Of a stretch of 64,000 nt of DNA, positions 59,884 through 64,000 are shown in pieces. The notes under the pieces are model-generated. The model saw only the letters and a program-made list of their open reading frames with translations. It did no database searches and was not told the origin of the DNA. Every line of letters begins with the position of its first letter. Position 1 is the stretch's first letter. The translations under genes were made by a program, and so were the position numbers. This DNA comes from an uncultured Bacteroidales bacterium (GTDB lineage Bacteria; Bacteroidota; Bacteroidia; Bacteroidales; Paludibacteraceae): positions 1 to 64,000 of the forward strand of contig CACZVM010000009.1 in NCBI GenBank assembly GCA_902784585.1, read 5' to 3'.

Positions 59884-60775
59884 CCATGCGCCCTACATCG
59901 CCCAAGCGATAGAGAGTGTGCTCGCGCAGCAATGCGACGAGCCGCTACGCCTCTATATCGGCGACGACGCTTCTACGGACGGCACCGCTGCCGTCTGCCG
60001 ACGCTATGCCGGGAAGGATGAACGTATCGTCTATCTGCGGCGCGAGAAGAATATGGGGACGGCGAGCAACACCATCGATCTCTACCGACATATACTCGCC
60101 GACGGATGCACCTATATAGCGATGCTCGACGGCGATGACTACTGGACCGATCCGCATAAGCTGCAACGCCAGGCCGACTATCTGCGTGCGCACCCGGAAT
60201 GTGGGTTCGTACACACCAACGGCGCCACCCTCTCCGGCCGCTCCACATGGATCTTCGGACAACGGGACGGCGTGTACGGCATCGACTCGGTAGGGTTCGC
60301 CAACTGCACAGTGCTCTTCCGTGCCGACCTCCTCTCTGCGGAACTGCTGGATGCCATCGAGGCGCAACATTTCCTCTGGCTCGACTATCCGCTCTACGGC
60401 GTCTTCTACCAGCAGACGCGATGGGCCTACCTACCCGAACCGACAGCCGTCTGGCGCGATCATACCTCCGTCTCGCAACCCCGGACGGCACAAGCCATAT
60501 GGCGCTTGCGCGAAGAGCGATGCCGGATGTGGCAATGGCTGGACACGCGTTTTCCCGGACGTGTGGGTTACTCGGAGCAAGCCGTCCGCCACTACCTGAA
60601 CGAACAGCGGTTGAACCTCATCTATCAGTTTCGCGACCCGTCGTTCGTCACCACACAACTGCTCACCGAGTACCGACCCGATACTTGGCGCCAACGCATC
60701 AAACTATTCGTATTGAGACTTCTTCTCGCGCGTCAGACCAGCGACGCAGCAAAACGCTCTGCCTCGGAGAGCTGA
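59855..60775 (+). CDS. Family 2 glycosyltransferase
   Basis: A 306-residue GT-A enzyme. MIAVCVTTYNHAPYIAQAIESVL starts the nucleotide-sugar fold, GDDASTDGTAAVCRRYA follows, and the metal-binding motif is AMLDGDDYWTDPHKL (about residues 85-99). VFYQQTRWAYLPEPTAVWR fits the acceptor part. The start at 59855 is chosen because it gives a standard N terminus; an upstream in-frame codon would add a repeat-encoded stretch. Forms a unit with the preceding GT4 and FemAB-like genes. Its 3' end overlaps the convergent murU-like gene by 43 bases. Confidence 0.9.
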   Translation: MIAVCVTTYNHAPYIAQAIESVLAQQCDEPLRLYIGDDASTDGTAAVCRRYAGKDERIVYLRREKNMGTASNTIDLYRHILADGCTYIAMLDGDDYWTDPHKLQRQADYLRAHPECGFVHTNGATLSGRSTWIFGQRDGVYGIDSVGFANCTVLFRADLLSAELLDAIEAQHFLWLDYPLYGVFYQQTRWAYLPEPTAVWRDHTSVSQPRTAQAIWRLREERCRMWQWLDTRFPGRVGYSEQAVRHYLNEQRLNLIYQFRDPSFVTTQLLTEYRPDTWRQRIKLFVLRLLLARQTSDAAKRSASES

Positions 60776-61488
60776 TCTATCTTACCTACATCCATCATGC
60801 GGTAGTCGGCCGGCACATAGGCCATGAGGGATGATTGGTCATTGGTGATTGGTGATTGGTGATTTTGTGCGCAGAGATGCACGTAGAAATCGATCAGGGA
60901 GAATTTCTCTTCCTCCATCTCATCCAATCGCTCCAGCACCTCTTCGCTCAGCAGCTGCATGCCGCTGAAGGCCAGTCTTCGGCCATCCCGGCCTTTCAGT
61001 TCACCCGTGGCGATATTCGTCCATCCGCAGAGGTGATTGCGCTCGTCGAAACAGAGGTAACGCTGCGTCTGCCGTTCGCTGACGACGAGTTGGCTGACGC
61101 CTGTCTGCGCATAGGCATGAATGAGTGCCTGAAGATTGATATTACTCAGGATATCCACATTGCAGGCGAGTATAGGCTCGCCCGTCTCCCGTAACCCGTA
61201 ACCCATAACCGCTTTTCTCAGTCCTCCTCCCGTGTCGAGCAGCCGGTCGCGTTCGTCAGAGACGTTGATGCGGCATCCCCATCCGTCGTGGCGGCGGATG
61301 GTCTCGATGATCATATCGGGGAAGTGATGCACATTGACGATGATGTCGGATATACCAGCGTCACGCAGCCGCTCCACCTGCCACTGCAGCAGCGTCTTGC
61401 CTGCCAGCGGCAGCAGAGCCTTGGGCATCGTATCGGTCAGCGGGCGGAGACGTGTACCCAGGCCCGCACAGAAAATCATCGCTTTCAC
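60733..61488 (-). CDS. MurU-like sugar-1-phosphate nucleotidyltransferase
   Basis: A 251-residue nucleotidyltransferase: MKAMIFCAGLGTRLRPLTDTMPKALLPLAGKTLL (in parts) shows the GxGTRLxPxT signature; ILACNVDILSNINL supplies the metal-binding Asp and IDFYVHLC the later motif. Sequence and neighbours point to MurU, which converts MurNAc-1-phosphate to UDP-MurNAc in cell-wall recycling; a NDP-mannose or glucose enzyme is the alternative. The start is GTG at 61488, whose complement is the first bases of a heptad array. Residues about 209-218 (QNHQSPITND) are also repeat-encoded. Confidence 0.82.
   Translation of the reverse strand: MKAMIFCAGLGTRLRPLTDTMPKALLPLAGKTLLQWQVERLRDAGISDIIVNVHHFPDMIIETIRRHDGWGCRINVSDERDRLLDTGGGLRKAVMGYGLRETGEPILACNVDILSNINLQALIHAYAQTGVSQLVVSERQTQRYLCFDERNHLCGWTNIATGELKGRDGRRLAFSGMQLLSEEVLERLDEMEEEKFSLIDFYVHLCAQNHQSPITNDQSSLMAYVPADYRMMDVGKIDQLSEAERFAASLV
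60833..60860. repeat. In-gene heptad array in the MurU-like gene
   Basis: Plus-strand GATTGGT, CATTGGT, GATTGGT x2; the coding minus strand reads the stop-free ATCACCA orientation. Confidence 0.93.
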
Positions 61489-61534
61489 AATTCAAAATTC
61501 ACAATTCAAAATTCACAATTACAAATTACCAATT
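61486..61534. repeat. Heptad array at the MurU-like start codon
   Basis: Plus-strand CACAATT, CAAAATT, CACAATT, CAAAATT, CACAATT, ACAAATT, ACCAATT: seven units. The GTG start is the complement of the first CAC. A short palindrome (TCCCCGTT-A-AACGGGGA, 61546-61562) lies between this array and the next. Confidence 0.95.
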
Positions 61535-61580
61535 ACCTGACGGTGTCCCCGTTAAACGGGGAAACCCTAGACGGAAGGGG

Positions 61581-61629
61581 CACCAATCACCAATTACCAA
61601 TCACCAATCCCCAATCCCCAATCACCAAT
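61581..61629. repeat. Heptad array at the end of the RapZ-domain gene
   Basis: CACCAAT x2, TACCAAT, CACCAAT, CCCCAAT x2, CACCAAT: seven units, spanning the stop side of the RapZ-domain gene (stop at 61622). Confidence 0.95.
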
Positions 61630-62020
61630 CCCTTTCTATCCCGCGTTCGCGGTGAATAAGATGAATCTGCACGTCGTATTTCTCCCTCAGGTGATGCGCG
61701 AGCTGTTCGGCGCAATAGACGGAGCGGTGCTGTCCGCCGGTACAACCGAAGGCCACCTGCAGATGGCTGAACCCACGCTCTATGAATCGCTCCACATGAT
61801 GATCCACGAGCGGATAGACCGAGTGGAGGAACGTGATAATCTCGCCGTCTTGCTCGAGGAAATCGATGACGGGTTGGTCGAGTCCGGTCAACTGCATGTA
61901 CTGCGGGTATTTGCCGGGGTTGTGCGTGCTACGGCAGTCGAAGACATAACCGCCTCCGTTGCCGCTCTCGTCGGCCGGGATGCCGCGTTTATACGAGAAG
62001 GAGTAGATCGTTACTAACAT
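61622..62020 (-). CDS. RapZ C-terminal domain protein
   Basis: A 132-residue protein equal to the C-terminal domain of RapZ, the part that binds glucosamine-6-phosphate and small RNA in E. coli. TIYSFSYKRGIPADESGNGG, YVFDCRSTHNPGKY, LTGLDQPVIDFLEQ and VAFGCTGGQHRSVYCAEQLAHHL are all strongly conserved. In Bacteroides, as I remember it, this domain is fused to the C terminus of the AmgK-like kinase. Here the kinase frame ends at 61989 and this frame starts at 62020 in another frame, overlapping by 32 bases, so the fusion is split. It may be a true separate gene through coupled translation, or the result of a frameshift. Confidence 0.85.
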   Translation of the reverse strand: MLVTIYSFSYKRGIPADESGNGGGYVFDCRSTHNPGKYPQYMQLTGLDQPVIDFLEQDGEIITFLHSVYPLVDHHVERFIERGFSHLQVAFGCTGGQHRSVYCAEQLAHHLREKYDVQIHLIHRERGIERDW

Positions 62021-62924
62021 GATAGATATAGGGATAATGGTCTTTCAGTTCGGAATGGGTGGCAAATAGTTCGTTCAGGTTGCGCAGCGCCATAGGTATC
62101 GACTCGAGGAAATGCTGCTTGCGCTCGAAATAGCCGCGGTAGCCGTACGCACCGAGTACCTGCAAGGTGCGCAGCAGCACGAAATGCGGGAGAGCCGAGA
62201 GCCACTCTGTTCTATTGGTGATTGGTGATTGGTGATTGGTGATTTCCACTTGCTCCAACTCTTCCAAATAGGCTTCCACCATCTGCATTCGGAACTCGGG
62301 CGAGAAATTGGCCTTGGCCTGCCAGAGGAAAGAAGCGACGTCGTACTGGGTAGGGCCGCGTCTACCGCCCTGAAAATCGATGAAGTACGGTTGTTCGTCG
62401 CGTATCATCACGTTGCGGCTCTGGAAGTCGCGGTAGAGGAAAGTGGAGAGTGGAGAGTGGAAAGTGGAAAGAAGATTCTCCACTATCTTATCGAAGTCAT
62501 CCTCCAGCAGGGGTTCGCTGAACTCCAGCCGGGTGCCCTTCAGGAAGCAGTACTTGAAGTAGTTGAGGTCCCAACGGACAGCCCGTTCGTCCATCGCGGG
62601 AACGGGGAAGCATTTCGACCAGTCGAAGTCGCGTGCTCCGGTCACCTGTATATGCGCGAGCGCACGGATAGCGCGTTCCACCAGCATGGGTTCGAGCCGA
62701 TCGAAGAGGAGCGTGTCGCCCAGGTCCTCCTGGGTATAACTCATCTCGTCTTCACTCACATGGTACACCTCGGGCACAGGTAGCCCCAGCGCATGAAAAT
62801 GGCGCGCCATATAGATGAACGCACGGTTCTCGTCGCGGTTGGTACCCACCACGCGAATGACCGTCTTGCCCTCCGCGTCCGTCTCCCGCGTGTATATCCT
62901 ATTAGATCCTTGCTGCTTTATCAT
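61989..62924 (-). CDS. AmgK-like aminoglycoside phosphotransferase-fold sugar kinase
   Basis: A 311-residue APH-fold kinase. GSNRIYTRETDAEGKTVIRVV, NRAFIYMARHFHALGLPVPEV, YTQEDLGDTLLF, the catalytic loop FLYRDFQSRNVMI and the metal motif YFIDFQGGRRGPTQYDVASFLW are present. AmgK phosphorylates MurNAc or GlcNAc at C1; with a MurU-like gene downstream, peptidoglycan sugar salvage is the best inference. The N terminus is about 20 residues shorter than relatives I recall. Two heptad arrays are inside: LSTFHSPLSTF right before the catalytic loop, and ITNHQSPITN at about 226-237. An upstream in-frame stop prevents an earlier start. Confidence 0.83.
   Translation of the reverse strand: MIKQQGSNRIYTRETDAEGKTVIRVVGTNRDENRAFIYMARHFHALGLPVPEVYHVSEDEMSYTQEDLGDTLLFDRLEPMLVERAIRALAHIQVTGARDFDWSKCFPVPAMDERAVRWDLNYFKYCFLKGTRLEFSEPLLEDDFDKIVENLLSTFHSPLSTFLYRDFQSRNVMIRDEQPYFIDFQGGRRGPTQYDVASFLWQAKANFSPEFRMQMVEAYLEELEQVEITNHQSPITNRTEWLSALPHFVLLRTLQVLGAYGYRGYFERKQHFLESIPMALRNLNELFATHSELKDHYPYIYHVSNDLLLLV
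62213..62247. repeat. In-gene heptad array in the AmgK-like gene
   Basis: Plus-strand TATTGGT, GATTGGT x3, GATTTCC; on the coding strand stop-free, encoding EITNHQSPITNR. Confidence 0.93.
62441..62468. repeat. In-gene heptad array before the kinase catalytic loop
   Basis: Plus-strand AAGTGGA, GAGTGGA x2, AAGTGGA; coding strand encodes LSTFHSPLSTF, seven residues before the catalytic Asp. Confidence 0.9.
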
Positions 62925-62961
62925 GTCAGATGAAAGGAATACTTAGTTCATTATGTATCGT

Positions 62962-63885
62962 TCAACACTTAAACCGGAGCGCATGGTGCATACAGCTTAC
63001 CTTGCAGGGGCCGATGATGTTCTCCAGGATGCCATCGGCTTCGAAGAGTATATGCTTGCGGTAGTTGATCTCTATCTCGCGTCCCGTGATGGGATAGACG
63101 AATGGCAGTTCGGTCAGTCGTCCGTCGAAGAGGTGCGGCAGTGCGCGGAGCACCTGGGCGAAGGTAGGACGGCGGACGAACATAGCGTGCAACACGCCGT
63201 CTGTCGGGTCGGCCTGCGGGTTCTGGCGTATGCCTCCGCCGGAGAAAGGCCCGTTGCCTATGTTCATCGTGAAGAGCCAGTCGTCCACAGCCTGCCGTCC
63301 GTCCACCGTCAGCACCATATGTTGCGACTTATGCTGCGCCACGGCGGCGATGAGGCCGAAGAGGTAGTTCACGTGGTGCGAACCTATATAGTGCTTGAGT
63401 GCCTCGGCCTTCTTGCAGCAGAGCGGATCGACGCCGAAGCCGACGGAGTTGATGAAATAGCGATGATGCTCGATGCCGTTGCGCCAGTAGGTGAGGCAGC
63501 CTATGTCGATAGGATGTGGCGTCCCCTCGAAGAAACGGCGGAGCGAGTCCTTATGCTGCTTGGTGAGTCCCCAGTAGCGTCCCCAGTCGTTGCCTGTACC
63601 GCGTGGCATGAGTCCCACTTGTATCTTGGCCCGTTGGTCGGCTGGGATCGAAGATCGCATGATGCCGTTGACGGCCTCGCTGAGTGTGCCGTCACCGCCG
63701 AGTATCAGCAGCTCGTCGTAGCCGCGTTCCACCAGTTCGCGTGCCAGCTCTGTGGCATGTCCGGCATATTTGGTCACGCGGTAGGCGAAAGGCTGATGAC
63801 GCCGTCTGAGCAAGTGCCAGAGGTAGATGCGCTGCCGGCGAAAAGCCCGCTTGCCTGATTTCGGATTGATGATTATTCCCAGCAT
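62962..63885 (-). CDS. Second diacylglycerol kinase-family lipid kinase
   Basis: A 307-residue paralogue of the kinase at 801-1694. [42 protein letters not shown] with GGDGT at about residue 68, and GLMPRGTGNDWGRYWG are the family motifs. Unlike the first copy, its second motif is GTGND, closer to typical DAGK/YegS/BmrU proteins, so the two paralogues may differ in substrate. The ATG at 63885 lies 18 bases after its promoter. It is followed, 37 bases on, by the AmgK-like gene and is probably the first gene of that unit. Confidence 0.92.
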   Translation of the reverse strand: MLGIIINPKSGKRAFRRQRIYLWHLLRRRHQPFAYRVTKYAGHATELARELVERGYDELLILGGDGTLSEAVNGIMRSSIPADQRAKIQVGLMPRGTGNDWGRYWGLTKQHKDSLRRFFEGTPHPIDIGCLTYWRNGIEHHRYFINSVGFGVDPLCCKKAEALKHYIGSHHVNYLFGLIAAVAQHKSQHMVLTVDGRQAVDDWLFTMNIGNGPFSGGGIRQNPQADPTDGVLHAMFVRRPTFAQVLRALPHLFDGRLTELPFVYPITGREIEINYRKHILFEADGILENIIGPCKVSCMHHALRFKC

Positions 63886-63902
63886 GGTGTACAAATAGGT
63901 CG

Positions 63903-63934
63903 CAAAGGTACAACAAATATTGCACATACACAAG
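63903..63934 (-). promoter_or_regulatory. Promoter of the second lipid kinase unit
   Basis: Minus-strand CTTG (63931-63934), 20 bases, TACCTTTG (63903-63910), 18 bases from the ATG. The last 66 bases of the window show no further feature. Confidence 0.78.
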
Positions 63935-64000
63935 CATTCGGGCATTTTTTTGCCAAAAAGAATAAGATTCTTTCTGTTTCGCGCGGGTAAATAGCGGCTA

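Noticed and set aside
61546-61562. Palindrome TCCCCGTT-A-AACGGGGA between two arrays as a terminator
   Set aside because: The one-base loop is too small for a hairpin of this stem length and no T-run follows.
61486-61629. The repeat arrays looked at first like a CRISPR array
   Set aside because: Units are 7 bases, directly adjacent, without spacers, and no cas gene is present.
1-64000. Search for tRNA, rRNA, insertion sequences, integrase genes or attachment sites
   Set aside because: No cloverleaf-like sequence, rRNA segment, transposase or integrase motif was found by reading; short ones could be missed without a covariance-model scan.

Overview
The window is a gene-dense stretch of a Bacteroidota chromosome, almost certainly order Bacteroidales. 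The evidence is the promoter type (TTTG or CTTG, 20 bases, TAnnTTTG, at a dozen gene starts), weak Shine-Dalgarno sites, the long NusB, the Bacteroidales omega subunit, TonB-dependent receptors, a type IX secretion (T9SS) gene porQ, a giant protein with a T9SS-like tail, BspA-like leucine-rich repeats and a glycine-lipid gene pair. Base composition looks moderately GC-rich by eye (not computed), with AT-rich junctions. Genus cannot be told from this. I see no rRNA, tRNA, CRISPR array, insertion sequence or prophage.

Layout. 1-0.7 kb: a small lipoprotein and an unrecognised 113-residue protein. 0.8-8.7 kb (+): one dense run of lipid kinase, dut, TPR protein, DUF4292 lipoprotein, EnvC-like activator, FKBP-like lipoprotein, Rieske-fold lipoprotein, short rimM, trmH-like and U32 genes. 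8.7-20.8 kb (-): a TonB receptor with a His-rich loop and a 3193-residue secreted protein of about 29 cadherin-like repeats. 21-23.5 kb (+): bamD, rpoZ, coaBC. 23.5-26.6 kb: a PUR-like DUF3276 gene, DUF2147 and a BspA-like protein of more AT-rich composition. 27-38.6 kb (+): nusB-yajC-ybbR, a DegT aminotransferase, rpoN, then an envelope/lipid run (PAP2-like, Lnb-like, PafA-like, DUF4494, glsA, glsB) and a YggS-HAD fusion. 38.7-47 kb: clpB without its N domain (+), then pnp, a HAD hydrolase, gltS and an outer-membrane barrel (-). 47-50 kb (+): porQ, cmk, ispH. 50-54.8 kb (-): an unknown two-helix membrane protein, a Gfo/Idh oxidoreductase, malQ. 54.9-64 kb: polyprenyl synthase (+), sufC and a half-length sufD (-), ssb with a FemAB-like protein and two glycosyltransferases (+), then a lipid kinase, AmgK-like kinase, RapZ domain and MurU-like nucleotidyltransferase (-), which look like cell-wall sugar salvage.

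Most unusual feature. The window is peppered with more than 30 short arrays of imperfect 7-base repeats (one of 8 bases, one of 11). They fill stop-to-start junctions, often supplying the start codon, and also sit inside at least a dozen conserved genes. Because 7 is not a multiple of 3, an array gives the same heptapeptide cycle in every frame, and every in-gene array lies in the stop-free orientation. One array splits the U32 gene and another sits at a gene-fusion joint. They resemble the heptameric short tandemly repeated repetitive (STRR) sequences of filamentous cyanobacteria; I know of no described equivalent in Bacteroidales, but could not search.
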